Both the position numbers and the translations under genes were made by a program. 64,000 bases of DNA, from assembly GCA_905160935.1 (NCBI GenBank), contig CAJHZI010000421.1:124001-188000 (forward strand). The letters are read 5' to 3'. Within the stretch, counting starts at the first letter, position 1. Each line of letters starts with the position of its first letter. The stretch comes from Enchytraeus crypticus (lineage: Eukaryota; Annelida; Clitellata; Enchytraeida; Enchytraeidae). A model generated the notes under the pieces. The model saw nothing but the letters and a program-made list of their open reading frames with translations. It was not told the origin of the DNA and ran no database searches. Positions 36,900-48,465 of the stretch are shown piece after piece.

Positions 36900-37520
36900 T
36901 GCCAGAAGAATGAGAGCCAGAGGTACGCTCGAAAATATTAAATGTAAAATGAAGAGGACGGACATTAATTTTTTAGGATTGAGTGAAGTGAGATAGAATG
37001 GAAATAAGATTGTATAAGTGATGAGTACAGAGTGTACAGCACTGTATATAGCGCTGTATATTTTTATTAGTCTGAGCTCTTACTCAGCCAGCAGATTTAG
37101 TTATCGTTGAGATTTATAGAAGATATATCAGATACCTAAGGAGTGGAGGTAGAAGATATATATGAGAATGTAGAACGGATAAAAGTGGTAGGGCTCTTCT
37201 AAATCAAGTGATAGTTATACAAAATTGGAATGCGGTGGTTAGTGAAAAAATGATATATAGAAAATTGGTGAATTTTATTTGGCAAAGAGGAATAACCAAG
37301 TTCAAGGTCTGTCTAATTGATTTCTGCTTAAGGATGAAGGATGAAGAAGACAGAAACAAACCCGTGGTTCAAATTTGAGAAAATAAGGCGATGAACATGG
37401 AAGAAACCTGGGGATTGATACTGAAAGAATGTGCTTACCCGAAAGCTGATGCAGTCTCAAATCAAAATCTAGTGATGGTCAAGATCAAGTTACGATTAAA
37501 GAAAATAGTTATGAGAAGTA
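36900..37520 (+). pseudogene. LINE-A AP-endonuclease domain remnant
   Basis: RGTLENIKCKMKRTDINFLG then LSEVRWN matches the N-terminal part of APE-type LINE endonucleases. About 500 bases later a ..NQNLVMVKIKLRLKKI stretch corresponds to the SDHNLV..K.K.RLKK end of that domain. Stops and indels lie between. Confidence 0.7.
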
Positions 37521-37974
37521 GTGTAAAGAGTTGCAATATGAGCGAATTGGCAGTAAAGAAAGGTTAATTTCAGAGAACAGTAGAAATGGAGATAAATAAA
37601 GTATAAGGTTCACAAATTACAAGGTTAGACGAGAAATGGACCCAGATATAAGAAGTCATAAAAACGAGAGTCAAAAACTTAATGGCTTCAAAAAAGTCAA
37701 AAAGGTTTAATCACATTTAAATGCTAGACAAGATTGATCTAAAGAGAAAATGAAAAATGTGTGAATCACAATTAGGAAAAAAGGGGATATGCTAGACTAA
37801 ATAATTATTGAATTAAGACGAGTATTGGAGACGAGTATTGGGCAAAGCAAGAGATCAGTGATGGAATGAAAAATTCAATAGTTTAACTATTTAGATACAA
37901 CAGGACCTTCAAATTTTTTGTATTGAGAAGTACGTCAGTTATCTATTAGCAGAAGCAACAGGGAGCAATGAATA

Positions 37975-38445
37975 AACTTAATAAATCTAGAAGTAGACTG
38001 GATTCACGAAAATATTTCTTTAGTTAGAGAATCATAAATACTATGAATAGTCTGCCCAGTAAAGTTGTGAAAGCAGAATCAGTGAATGCTTTCAAATGCG
38101 GATTTGATAAATTTAAGTATCTCTAAATTTTGATGCCAATTGGTCAGTTTTATAAAAGTGTATGGAGCTTTGAATGTGGTTTATGCTTCTTATGTACACT
38201 AATTCTTTAGTGTGTTTATTGTATTAGAAAAAATTAATGTCTTAAAAATTAGTTTACTTACTGGGTTGTGTTAGCTGATTGTATTACTTGTTGTATTGGT
38301 CTGAACTGGGAAGTATTAAATTGTTAGTGATAGTTAAGTAGGCCCTACTTGGTAGTCGGGTCTTAAGGCCTACTTTCAGACCCAGTATGCTATTATGTTT
38401 TGCTATGTTGTGTTATGATATGCTATGTTATGATATGCGATGTTA
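37975..38445 (+). pseudogene. LINE-D C-terminus and 3' tail
   Basis: RLDSRKYFFS, then NSLPSKVVKAESVNAFKCGF and DKFKYL, then a stop at about 38125. This is the family signature RLD.RK.FFS.RVVN.WNSLP..VV.A.SVN.FK.RLDK of several LINE clades. A 270-base 3' UTR leads to a degenerate (TATGCTATGT)n tail at about 38390-38445. Confidence 0.7.
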
Positions 38446-38958
38446 ATTGAAACTTTCAACATACATACTTTTTTCTCATTAGAGAAACAAGGAGAAATAG
38501 GAACAAAATACACAAGCAAAAGAGGCATTCAGCAAGAGAAGGAACTACAATCAAAAAGTTTGAAGAAATCCACGAAGATAAAGGTTGTAAAAACTTTAGT
38601 TTGGACCTTTCTCGTGTATGGTTTGTGAAACTTCTCGTGTATGGTTTGTGAAACATGGGCATTAAGAAAAGAGGATATTCTGGAACGAGAAACGTTCAAA
38701 ATTTGACTATGGAAAAGATTAGATGGACTTAAAAATTAAGAACGAAGAACTACTAAATGGAGTTGACTCAGATAGATAATTGGTAAATATGATAAGGAAT
38801 AGAAAGAAGAGTTGGGTAGATAATATTCTGAAAGGGGATGGTTTAGTAGAAGAGGTAATTGAAGGAAGCATGAAGGGAGGACCAAGATGATGGGTGACTT
38901 TCTAACTTATTCTTATTACGTTGATATGAAAAGTAGTGGATAAAAATATATGAAGGAA
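38440..38958 (+). pseudogene. LINE-A C-terminal fragment
   Basis: KELQSKSLKKSTKIKVVKTL, then LVWTFLVYGL, ETWALRKEDILERETFKIWL-like sequence, a local duplication of CTTCTCGTGTATGGTTTGTG, DSDR-LVNMIRNRKKSWVD-like sequence and a decayed MKS end. Multiple stops. Confidence 0.75.
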
Positions 38959-38961
38959 ATA

Positions 38962-39655
38962 TCGTCGGCTTGATGCAAGACTGTTGTATCTCGATTTTTG
39001 GCTATAACGACATTTTTGAATGTCTTAATAGCGTAGGGGTAACGTCATGAAGTTTTAAATGACAGATCCTGAGAAGAATTGAACTCTCGTGTGTTCAAAT
39101 CCCAGCCACGCTGATCTGAGAGTAAAATCTCGTACATTCACTGGACTGATTAAATGGAAAATGGTCTAAATTGGCTAACGGTTTAAACATGTAGTATTAA
39201 AAGTGATCAACATAGTTGATCATTTCACTATGATGCCTGTTTACTGTTTTAAATACTTTTTTCACATCGTTAGAAGCGGATTTTAATTTGATCTGTGGTA
39301 ATGCTGTATTTGGCTAACCATACATGTTTGTATAGGAGTTTAAAAAAACCAAAAAATGTATTTAGAACTATGATTTTAATTTCAAATAAATGTGTCTGCT
39401 GTCTTTTTTACATTCAAAGGTTACGTAATAGTTAATGCAAAATCTAGCAATGTCACAAAATGCACTTTGTTTTAGTAATTTATACATAAAAACGACATAA
39501 TTAAGTCAATCCACTGAATTTTATATTTCTTGCAGTAGCTGACATCATTAGTAATTTTAAAAGTTTATTATTTGTTTACTTGATGTCTTAATCACAAAAT
39601 CGTCTCCTGAAACAGTTTGTTGTCGAGATACGACAGTCTTGCCCTAAACCGACGA
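38962..39655. mobile_element. TA-flanked TIR element (Tc1/mariner-type MITE) carrying SINE-3
   Basis: 33-bp terminal inverted repeats (38962-38994 and 39623-39655), each starting TCGTCGG and sharing GCAAGACTG and GTATCTCGA, differ at about five positions. TA lies directly outside both ends, as with Tc1/mariner target duplications. No transposase was seen. A SINE-3 copy lies inside (39018-39245). Confidence 0.7.
39018..39245 (+). mobile_element. SINE-3, tRNA-derived, copy 1
   Basis: A-box-like TAGCGTAGGGGTAACG and B-box GTGTTCAAATCCCAGCC, then GAGAGTAAAATCTCG and GGTATTAAAAGTGAT-like body blocks shared with 42124-42368. Inserted in a TIR element. Confidence 0.8.
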
Positions 39656-39807
39656 TATATATACTATGGATCTCCAAAAGACAGTAGGCCTACAATGAGA
39701 GAATCTGTCCTGTCTCGTATGATAAAACAGTACTGCTCTATAAAACAGGCTGGGGTTTAAAGAAGGGTAAGGTCTATCATATACGAACATGGGCTTATAT
39801 AATTATC

Positions 39808-40100
39808 ATGGGGGAGTGGATATGGCGTAACGGTTAGAGTGTTCGCCCCGGATACATTTGGCCTGGGTTCAAAGCCTAGGTCAGTCAAGCAATGATGGAT
39901 ATCCCCTTGGACCTATGGAAGGCTAATATTGTATCGGAGCTTGCTGCCGATCGGTGCCATCAATAGCAGAGATATGATTAGGCCCTAACCATAGAAAGGG
40001 TTAGTAATAAACTGCTAGGAACCTGTAAAGAGGTCTCAAAGACCAGAAACAGGCTATGACACCACTATAGAAATTGTCGGAGGTTACAATTATTATCTAT
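39808..40100 (+). mobile_element. SINE-2, tRNA-derived
   Basis: A box TGGCGTAACGGTTAGAGTG, B box GGGTTCAAAGCCT, body GATGGATATCCCCTTGGACC, and the 3' end GACACCACTATAGAAATTGT. Full-length match to 8934-9225. Confidence 0.88.
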
Positions 40101-40104
40101 TAAA

Positions 40105-40210
40105 CAAAGCTGGTGAAGCTAATGTTAACGTCAGTTTCCTCAGTTGAAAGCGATGCCAGTGACGGGCGAGCCCAGGATTTGAACCCCGCACTGATCCGCG
40201 GTCGAGTACA
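40105..40210 (-). mobile_element. SINE-1, tRNA-derived, copy 3 (partial)
   Basis: The SINE-1 body and B box (GGGTTCAAATCC on the minus strand) are present. The A-box end has been replaced by ATTCATATTAGGCC. Confidence 0.8.
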
Positions 40211-40574
40211 TTCATATTAGGCCTATGTATTCAGTTAAGTCACACTCAGTTTTTAACTGTAAACAGAACGCTTTTGATTCTCTTAATTCTGATAGTGATA
40301 ATTTATTGTGTATTTTAAATTACAGAAAAAAAAACGAAAAAGGTTATGAAAAGTAAACATATTCAAAAAGTAGTAAACTGGGGGATGTGGCGAGGATTTA
40401 GGAGAGGAGGAGGCCACGTAAACATATAACATTCAGATTCCTATAAAATTATCTAAAAATACGATATTTTTCCTAGGCCTATATTTCTGCTGCTATTCCT
40501 AAATTTTTTGGTGAATGATTGCTGATCAGCTGGGATTTAAACCCATTAATCCTTAGTCTGACATATAATTTACT

Positions 40575-40577
<3 letters not shown>

Positions 40578-40618
<41 letters not shown>
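40578..40618. repeat. (TA)n microsatellite
   Basis: About 20 uninterrupted TA units, directly upstream of a family B element. Confidence 0.97.
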
Positions 40619-40622
<4 letters not shown>

Positions 40623-40625
40623 TGT

Positions 40626-40993
40626 GTTCGCCCGTGTTGTGCTCGAGTGTGGTTGGACCACTGCAGAATAGGGCAACCGCAAACAATCTGCTGCGTGTGT
40701 GTAAGAGGCGACTAAGGCAAGAGCTGAGGATGGCAAGAGGGGACCCATCTCACTATGAAATATTACCCCCCAGCATTAAATGGTAATTAATTCATCTAAC
40801 TGAAGAAGGCAACGGGAATCACCTCAGAAACCATATTTTTCCCAAGCTATAGGCTACATAAGGTATGGATAAGGCATAGACTTTGAAGGGATTAACTTGT
40901 TGATCTAAGGAGTGCTCTTATGGAGCGAGAAAGCAGACTTTGAGTATGAATATGTACCTTGACCCTGCCACTTGGCAGTACACTGAAGAGAAG
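40626..40993 (+). mobile_element. Family B element, near full length
   Basis: CCCGTGTTGTGCTCGAGTGT head, ACTGCAGAATAGGGCAACCG, GTAAGAGGCGACTAAGGCAA, GGGGACCCATCTCACTA, CCTCAGAAACCATATTTTTC, and the end CCCTGCCACTTGGCAGTACACTGAAGA (CTGCC..GGCAG hairpin). The copy at 57430-57778 is the same unit on the other strand. Confidence 0.88.
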
Positions 40994-41502
40994 AAGAGTA
41001 TATATTTTATAAATATATACTTACTTATATGCCCAGCCCAAGTGGTATTTCATAGAAGAAAGAAATTGCTTTTTTGTTTTGTTGCTGCAATATGTTGGGA
41101 CGGTACTACATTTGAAAGCGAAAGATGAAGTTAATTATCGCTACTTGTATTGGAACCAGTGACAAACGGATGACAACTATCCAATACTTTAGTTTAGGCT
41201 ATTTATTTGGCTATATCATGTGGTTTTAAGAAAGTATAGTACAATACTTGTAAGTGAAATCTTTTATAACTTCTGGTGAAATATGATGTATAGGCAACTA
41301 TTTTTTTGAATGTAACTGTTACAGAAGCATAAATTTATATTTTCCTTCTATTCGTCGTTCTAGAAACATATATTTGTTTGATTTATGGATTGTTACTTCT
41401 TACACTTTTTTAGATAACGCTGGCCGTGAAGTGATCTACACGTGTACAGGAATTGAATTGCTTCGCCTCACACAATGCCGCTTTGGTTTGAAACTTAATG
41501 GT

Positions 41503-41977
41503 GAACATAGAGGATTTGAGACAGTCTATTTGCATCCCGACCCCAGTTAAACTGGGATTCAAGGGGAAATGATGATCATAAAAGCGTTATTTGATTAATA
41601 AATATCATAACCAAATCTCAATAATTAATTACACTTGTATACACTCTAACCGCTTGTTTAGAGTAGTAGACTGTTCTATACCGCTGGATTTTTAAGTAAT
41701 TCTCTTCTACAAGTGACTAGAAATAGGCAAATGAAATTTCATATGAACCGGATAATTTGATCTGCTTATAACAAATATACTACATTTCCTATTTTCGATC
41801 ACTTTGTAGGCCTATCAATATTTCGTCAACGTTAGAGTGTATACAAGTGTAATTAATTATTGAGATTTGGTTATGAGATTATTAATCGAATAACGCTTTT
41901 ATGATCATCATTTTCCCATGAATCCCGGTTTAACTGGGGTCGGGATGCAAATAGACTGTCTCAAATCCTCTATGTTC
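41503..41977. repeat. Foldback: ~148-bp inverted arms, 180-bp spacer
   Basis: Arm 41503-41650 is the near-identical inverse of 41831-41977, with a handful of mismatches and indels. Each arm holds a LINE-B/family C 3' tail (CCCCAGTTAAACTGGGATTC on the left) plus about 70 bases of non-repeat DNA (AATCTCAATAATTAATTACA). A whole locus was therefore copied in inverted orientation. Confidence 0.9.
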
Positions 41978-42425
41978 TACACAACACCACAAGCCAATCC
42001 TCTATTTGAAACTTTTCCATTTTTTTAAATTTTTGTAGCAATTTCTGAAGCCTAGGAGCTCACCAACCGAATGCCCTTTCTGACGTTGGTTTGGATCTTA
42101 GTGCTTTAGTCGCCTCCTACGACTGTCTCAATAGCGCAATGGTTAGAGGTGTAGATAACGTCATGAAGTTTTAAATGACAGACCCTGAGGTGAATTGAAC
42201 CCTCGTGGGTTCGAATCCCAGCCGCACTGATCCGAGAGTAAAATCTCGGACATTCACTGTACTGGCTACACGGAAAATGGACAAAATTGCCTAATGGATC
42301 TAACATGTGGTATTAAAAGTGATAGATATCAACGTAGTTGATCGTTTCACTATAATATGTGTTATTATTACGACACGTGCAGTCACCGGTTGGTCAATTC
42401 TTCAAACATCGCGGACACAACACGG
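41910..42425 (-). mobile_element. Family C element split by SINE-3
   Basis: Minus-strand family C runs from 42425 (CCCGTGTTGTGTCCGCGATG) to about 42375, is interrupted by SINE-3, and resumes from 42117 to the tail at about 41910. The hexamer TACGAC is found on both sides of the insert (42118-42123, 42369-42374). Confidence 0.88.
42124..42368 (+). mobile_element. SINE-3, tRNA-derived, copy 2, with TACGAC target duplication
   Basis: A box TAGCGCAATGGTTAGAGG, B box GGGTTCGAATCCCAGCC, ~150-bp body, and an AT-rich end TGTGTTATTAT. Clean insertion into family C. Confidence 0.9.
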
Positions 42426-42889
42426 GGAAAATAACGCCTTTATAATACAGTTTTATTTAAAATCTATCAAATATAGTACGATGATTTAAGGAAATATTCC
42501 ATATACATGTTTAGAGTTACTGTTGTTTAGTATTAGAGTTACTATTGAATTACTAATAATTATAATTTAATATAAATGGAACTGTTGGAAGGGAAGAGTG
42601 GCCATTAGCACTCGTGAGATGAAGACACTGAAATTAGTGGTATTTAAGTTGAACTTTCCATTGAATTTTTTAGAGTGAAAATCCTCAAATCTCATGTTTG
42701 CAACAATATTTGATTGCTACTATTCCATAGCCTAGCCTACGCGTAGTTCAATGTTGACAAATATATCAGCTTGCCCAACTGAGAAAAACCATGAGTTTTG
42801 CTTGAAACTGTATTAAATTGATTTTCGTTGTTCTAATCACTGTAATTTCTATAAAATTTGATATTCTTAGAAACTGGAATAAAATGCTG

Positions 42890-43023
42890 GTAAAGCTAAA
42901 GTTAACGTCAGTTACCTCACTCGAAAGCGATGTCAGTGACGGGCGAGCCCAGAATTTGAATCCCTCACATACTGACTGATCCGCGGTCGAGTCACCTTAC
43001 CAACTTCGCCACTGGCTCCAGCC
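42890..43023 (-). mobile_element. SINE-1, tRNA-derived, copy 4
   Basis: Minus strand: GGCTGGAGCCAGTGGCGAAG (A box) and GGGATTCAAATTC (B box, one change), then the usual body. Confidence 0.85.
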
Positions 43024-44063
43024 ATAGACCTATATATAGGCATATACTGGCCCTATAGATATCAGCACGATGTGATCATTACAGGGCAATGAAGATTTAA
43101 CGCCCTGATCCTCATTCAGAGGTGACGTTAGATACGCTGGCTGATAATATTGATATCTGCTTGCATATCATTGATCACAGCATTCTCCATCTTAAGGTAA
43201 AACGAACAAAATAATAAACTAATGTTCATTAATAATTTATTGACAATAGCATATTTTACAATTGCCTTAAATATCTACAAAAAACAGTTACACTAAGTAA
43301 GCAGGTCTATATTAGGCCTATATAGAACATCTAGGAGGAGAAAAGGTTAGGTAAAAAGCTTCTGCTAGATGGTCTTTTAAGAATAAGTCTGAAAACAGGT
43401 AGAAAAAGTTTGTCAGAAACGGAGCTTAAATTAATGCAAGATCCATCAACGAAAATCTATCAGTGAAGAAATATACCGAACGTTAGAATAACATGTCAAC
43501 ATGGTACCTGGAGCATAGGCTACGCAGGCAGAAATTGAAACTTAATAGATTTACGCAATCAAGAGCTTAGCTGGAAATCAATTAGGCCTATAGTAGCAGG
43601 GCGCATAAAATTCATATTATAATGGGGTATAAAAATAACCAACACTTACATAATTATGAGCAATTATTATAACTGTTACCATGTCACTTAAATGTCTGAT
43701 ATTAAAACTGCCACCATGTCATAAAATTGCACTCCCATACTTGCTCAATAGAGTGATTAAAAATTCTAACCGTAGGCCTATTATTGCGCCTATATCGTAA
43801 GAGCGACAATATTCATGTTGTTGCATGCAGTCTATAAGTTGAAAGGTCAATGATTAAAGTAATCTAAGAACATCATTTGAACAATATAGGCCTACCGATG
43901 TTTCATAAATGCTGTAGCATAGATGTTTAATAAATGCTGTAGCAAACTATAGTGTACAAGAAAGTTTGCTTAGTAACAACGTCCTTGACATTGCCTTAGG
44001 AAACGGATGTTAAATTTTTATTGATTCATTGATTAACTGACTAAATAAATATTAAGTGTATAT

Positions 44064-44530
44064 TGTAACAGTGGGATAACAACAACACTGGTATCCACTG
44101 TTCTTTCTTGTTAACGCTGTCGAGTTCAAACTTGAGGCGAACTTTATACCCACTTAGTTTAGGAGGGAAGTGACTTAGTTTAGTTTTACTCACTTCTGTT
44201 CCGGTAGTCAGAGTGTGCGGTTCTGCGGTGCTTGAGATCCTGGGTCTTCCCTTGAGTCATCGGACGCTCTGCTCTTCTTCTTTTCTTTAAGCTAAGTATC
44301 TTTAGAGTACTTGTGTGTTCAACTATATTGTTGATAACGTTGTGTGACATTTGTTAATAAAATTATATTTTATTAATGCCAATGTAAAAGTATCTCAGTA
44401 GTAAAGAAGAGGTTATGAACCGAATAACAGGTAGTCAAGGTTTACGAGCCGTTTCAACATATAGTTTCCACTTCGAGGCATATCCATTTACCCCTAGGCA
44501 ACCTTCTAGGAAATCACACGAAATTTTATA
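44064..44530 (+). repeat. 5' LTR
   Basis: Starts TGTAACAGTGGG and ends ..TTTTATA, 467 bp. An inner AATAAA (about 44358) could serve as polyadenylation signal. The similarity to the 3' LTR runs about 70 bases past the TTCAACA that first looks like the end. Confidence 0.88.
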
Positions 44531-45783
44531 TGAGGGCTTATGTCCGGTCTCTGACAGTGCTTAGAGTTTACCTTTGGGGACATTTGGAAAATCCTTTAGA
44601 TATCTTAATTTCTTACTTAACGAGTATCTAGGGTGATACACGCTACGGTGTTGTATCTGTGTGTAAGTCTTGGTTGAAATTGCGCTGAGGCATTTTCTAA
44701 GGGAAAATTAGAAAGAAATGATTTTTCTTGTCTTTTTTATTGGGGCTGCGGTCACCATTAACCCCCCAAGTTTACACTGTGGAATACTAACCTGATATTT
44801 AGGCTGAGGTCTATTATTATTGTTTACGTATTCACGTGAGTAAAGTCCACTTGTCACTTGTAAAGGCAAAACATTCAGTCTGCGCGTATGCCTGGCTGTG
44901 TTGTTGTATGTGTGTTTAGATACTCTTTCTTTTGTAGGTTAAATTCTCTGACTTATTTTTACGAATTTCTTTCTGAAATTTGGCATACGTCTACACGTAA
45001 AGTCAGTAAGATAGGTATCTTGTGAGTTTGGAGAAATTCTTTTGTGATTTAGTAGGTTAAATTTTTGTTAATTTAACGTGAATTTCTCACATTCTATGCG
45101 TTTCAGTGTATCACTTTCACTAGTGGAAGTGGTTCAATAACGAAGCCTTTTGTTAACCGTGTGGTTAATTCTCGTTCACTGTGTAGTATGAGATAATTAT
45201 TTATCTTCCGAACGTAGTTCAGTGTCGTGTAGTATTGTATAGGAACACGTTGTAGGTCTACACATTATTAGGTATAGAAGTCTATATTATGCCTAGGTTT
45301 TTTGAATATCGAATTTGAACTAAATAAATGTGGGTATAGTTTCAAAAATTTGGGTCTCCCTCCTTACTTTTAAAAGTGTGGACGTTCAATATTTCACTTG
45401 TTTGTTCAGAATAGCATTAGCAAACTTGGACATAATTCGTGTACTTTACCGAGTTTCCACTTGTTTAGCTACGTTGTTTATGCTCTAAACGTTTGGACTT
45501 TCTGTAAGCCCGTTGCTGATGTTGTGACTTACTTTTGTGAGGTTATTGTCGGCTTTTCGTCACCTTTGTTTAGGTTATCCAATTTTCGATACGTTTAGCT
45601 TATTCTAGGCTAATTTAGCACAGCTATCGTTCCATTTATCAGTCGTCTATAACTTTCGTTAAGCAGTTGTTCGCAGATAGTTAATTCTATTAGATAGAAT
45701 TAAGTTCATTTGTCGTTCCAGTATTTATTACTTGGCAAAGTACAGTTCTTTAGCGTAGGGTTTATCCTTTTTACTTGTACATT
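44531..45783 (+). other. Leader of the LTR element with possible primer-binding site
   Basis: Right after the LTR, TGAGGGCTTATGTCCGG resembles the tRNA-Pro primer-binding pattern TGGGGGCTCGTCCGG with differences and two extra bases. The following 1.2 kb has no convincing ORF. Confidence 0.4.
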
Positions 45784-46765
45784 ATGGCTGGGTCGAATAC
45801 TGCTGATATGGTTTTGGACTCCAATCTCCCTGAGCAGGAGGTTGAGTCTATCACTGAGTCTCAGTTGAGGTCCAAGACACTTGTACAGGTAAAAGTGATC
45901 GCTAATGAGAGGAATATTAAGTTTCCCAGTGCAATCAACAAAGCTGATTTATTTCAGTTAGTTTATGACGACTTATTTCCTCGATCGCGAAATTTAGACG
46001 ACAGAGGTCCTTCTCAGGATCAATCTGTTTTAGTTGCGTCTAGTCCAGTTAGGCAATTGAGCACTCCCTTGATCAATTTTGCCTCCTTAGATAAAGAGCA
46101 ATTAGAATTGCAAATTAGACTTCTGCAGTTAACTGCTGAAAGTGAGGAACGTAAAGCTAGATTAGAGATTGAGAAGTTAGAAAGAGAGTCTCAGTTGAGA
46201 GAGAGACAGTTAGAAAGAGAGGCTCATTAAAAGAGAGAGAAGCTCTTTTAAGAGAACAGAAGCGTGAGAATGAGCATAGGAGATTGTTAGAGCGCGAGTC
46301 TTTAGCTCTACAAAATCCTAGAGTAAATCAAGATTCGAACCTTAGGCGTTCAGTGAATCTTGATACTGCAGCTTTGAGCAAGCAGTTGGGGCAGTTACTT
46401 GAAGAGGATCTTCAAAACTGCGTTTTAGGTTTTGAAAGGATAGCTACTATTAAGAGCTGGCCACAAAAGTTATGGGTTGAGATTATTTTTCAACATCTTG
46501 TTGGAAAACCACTTCAGGTCTGGAATGCTATTTCAATAGACCAAGCTAAGTCCTAGTGTAGACTCATGTGAAAGAGGTCATGTTCAAAGCTTTCCATCAG
46601 AGTCCTCAGATTTATCATAGCAATTTTAGATATGGTAAGAAGTCTCAGAATCAGTGTTACGTAGATTTTATCCACATACAAGAGATTAAGTTAGAACTTT
46701 GGTTAAAGTCTAGGGATGCCCTTGATAATGTAGATAGGATTAAACATAGGTTCAGGTTGGCCTAG
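45784..46765 (+). pseudogene. gag remnant of the LTR element
   Basis: The ATG at 45784 (MAGSNTADMVLDSNLP) opens a frame with a SAP-like segment (SQLRSKTLVQVKVIANERNI) and then a charged coiled coil (ERKARLEIEKLERESQLRE), stopping at 46230. Other frames continue at 46284-46556 and 46568-46765. Those carry a SCAN/capsid-like region (WPQKLWVEIIFQHLVGKPLQ; KEVMFKAFHQSPQIYHSNFR). At least two lesions break it. No CCHC knuckle was seen. Confidence 0.75.
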
Positions 46766-47053
46766 TGAAGACATTGCCTAAAGGAATTTCATTTGTTTTT
46801 GCTAATGATTTGTGGCTTATGGCTAATCGTGACTCATCTGATGATGCGTGTGATGGAATTTGTTGTTGAATGAATCTGATCATTCTGGCGTGATTGAATC
46901 ATCTGTTAATGATGTCACTGGATTGTTTAATGATGTTGAGTGCATCAATGTAATCAGTGATCAGTCGTCTTCAGTTAATGTTTCATTGGGGCTGTTAATG
47001 CTGATGCCTCTGATACTGATTTAACGAATCAATTTCCTGTAACTCATCAAGAG

Positions 47054-48465
47054 TTGCTGAATCTGCAAAGACGTGATAACAAGATTGTTAAACTACGTCA
47101 GTTAGTGCTTACTCCTCCATTTGCATATGATAGATCATACTTCTTTGAGGATGATCGTGGTATTTTATTGCATGCGAGATATGTGCCTAAGTTAAATGTC
47201 GTGCATAAGCGTATTGTATTGCCTCGTCAATTAGTGCCGCGTATCCTTGAGATATCATATAACAGTCCTATTTCCGGTCATTTAGGCGTAGACAAGACTC
47301 GTCAGAGAATTGAAACTGCGTTCTGGTGGTCTGGGTTTTATAAGTCTGTCGGACAATACGTTAAGTCCTGCGATGTGTGTCAGAGATTAGATAAGTGTCA
47401 TCTCTCTAGAAGGGTTCCCTTATGCCCCCTTCCTTTCTTTGAAACTCCTTTTCATAGAATTCAGGCAGATATTTTGGGACCCATAGATATCACTGATAGT
47501 AAGAATCGTTTCATTCTTGCAATCTTAGACTTATCTACTCATTGTCCTATTGCAATTCCCTTGCAGGATCACACAGCAAAGACAGTGAGCGAAGCCTTAA
47601 TTAATGTCTTTTTGAATTTTGATTTCCACGTGAAATACAGACAGATATGGGTACTGAATTCAGTTCTTCCTTGGCTCAGAATTTATTTCTTAAATTAGGA
47701 ATAAATCATATTGTTTCTACACCGAGACATCCCGAGTCACAGAGCGTAGTAGAAAGATTTAATCGTACTCTCAAAGACATGATTAGAGCTACGAAGCACA
47801 CATTTAATAACAATTGGGATGTAAGTTTACCTTACCTTTTGTTTGCCTATAGGCAGGTCCCGTGTGTTACCACTGGTTTTACTCCTAATGGGTTGGTGTT
47901 TTCTTATGAGGTTAGCAGTCCTCTGACTGTTATTAGAGACACCTTGTTAGAAAATGATGTAGTTGGACATAGTAACGTCATTCAGTACATTCATGACGTC
48001 AATGACAAGTTACAATTTCTTAGAAAAGTTGTACAGACTAATGTTGAGAGAGAAGTTGTGAAACGTAAATTTCTGTATGATCGATTTGCACGTGATAAGT
48101 CATTTAATGTAGGAGACAAAGTTTTATACCTTAATCCTAAACAAGGACATCCTCTTGAGTTTTCCTGGGATGGCCCGTTCACTGTTTTCTCACGGGTTAA
48201 TTCTGTTAAATATGAGATTCAAACAACTTCCAAACGTAAGCCAATAAAGTTAGTTCACGTTAACTTATTGAAGCCTTACAATAGTCGTTTTGACGTCTGT
48301 TTCGCTGATTCAGAACTTTCTGAATTAGATAGAGATCCTGAGAATGATGTATTAGAATCGGTTATGCCGTCGTTATCTGAATCTAATGTAAAGTTTAAAT
48401 TAGATCATTTAACTGATTCTAAGAGAGAGTCTTTAGTGGTTTTACTGGATGAATTTACTGGATGA
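47054..48465 (+). pseudogene. Integrase remnant of the LTR element
   Basis: The H2C2 region (SGHLGVDKTRQRI..SCDVCQ) keeps one His and both Cys; the usual first His is Asn in SYNSPISGHLG. The DDE core is visible as QADILGP, then DMGTEFS in another frame, and VVERFNRTLK. The two open segments (47054-47698 and 47647-48465) overlap in different frames, so a frameshift lies near 47640-47650, next to the second catalytic Asp. The C-terminal end is gypsy-like (HVNLLKPYNSRF). It leads straight toward the RT. Confidence 0.88.

Larger units (their letters stand above)
31292..44063. other. RBM12-like gene to LTR element: repeat graveyard
   Basis: 31292-32260 is probably the 3' UTR plus unique AT-rich DNA; I saw no canonical AATAAA before about 32740. 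33700-39000 is almost wholly decayed LINE sequence on the plus strand. 39000-43025 is a dense cluster of short elements. In 43026-44063 I recognise nothing except several TAGGCCTA octamers. Confidence 0.6.

Noticed and set aside
44064-44459. LTR end placed at TTCAACA (TG...CA rule) giving a 396-bp LTR
   Set aside because: Similarity to the other LTR continues about 70 bases further, and the longer boundary yields inverted ends TGTAACA/TGTTATA and a shared ATAT flank.
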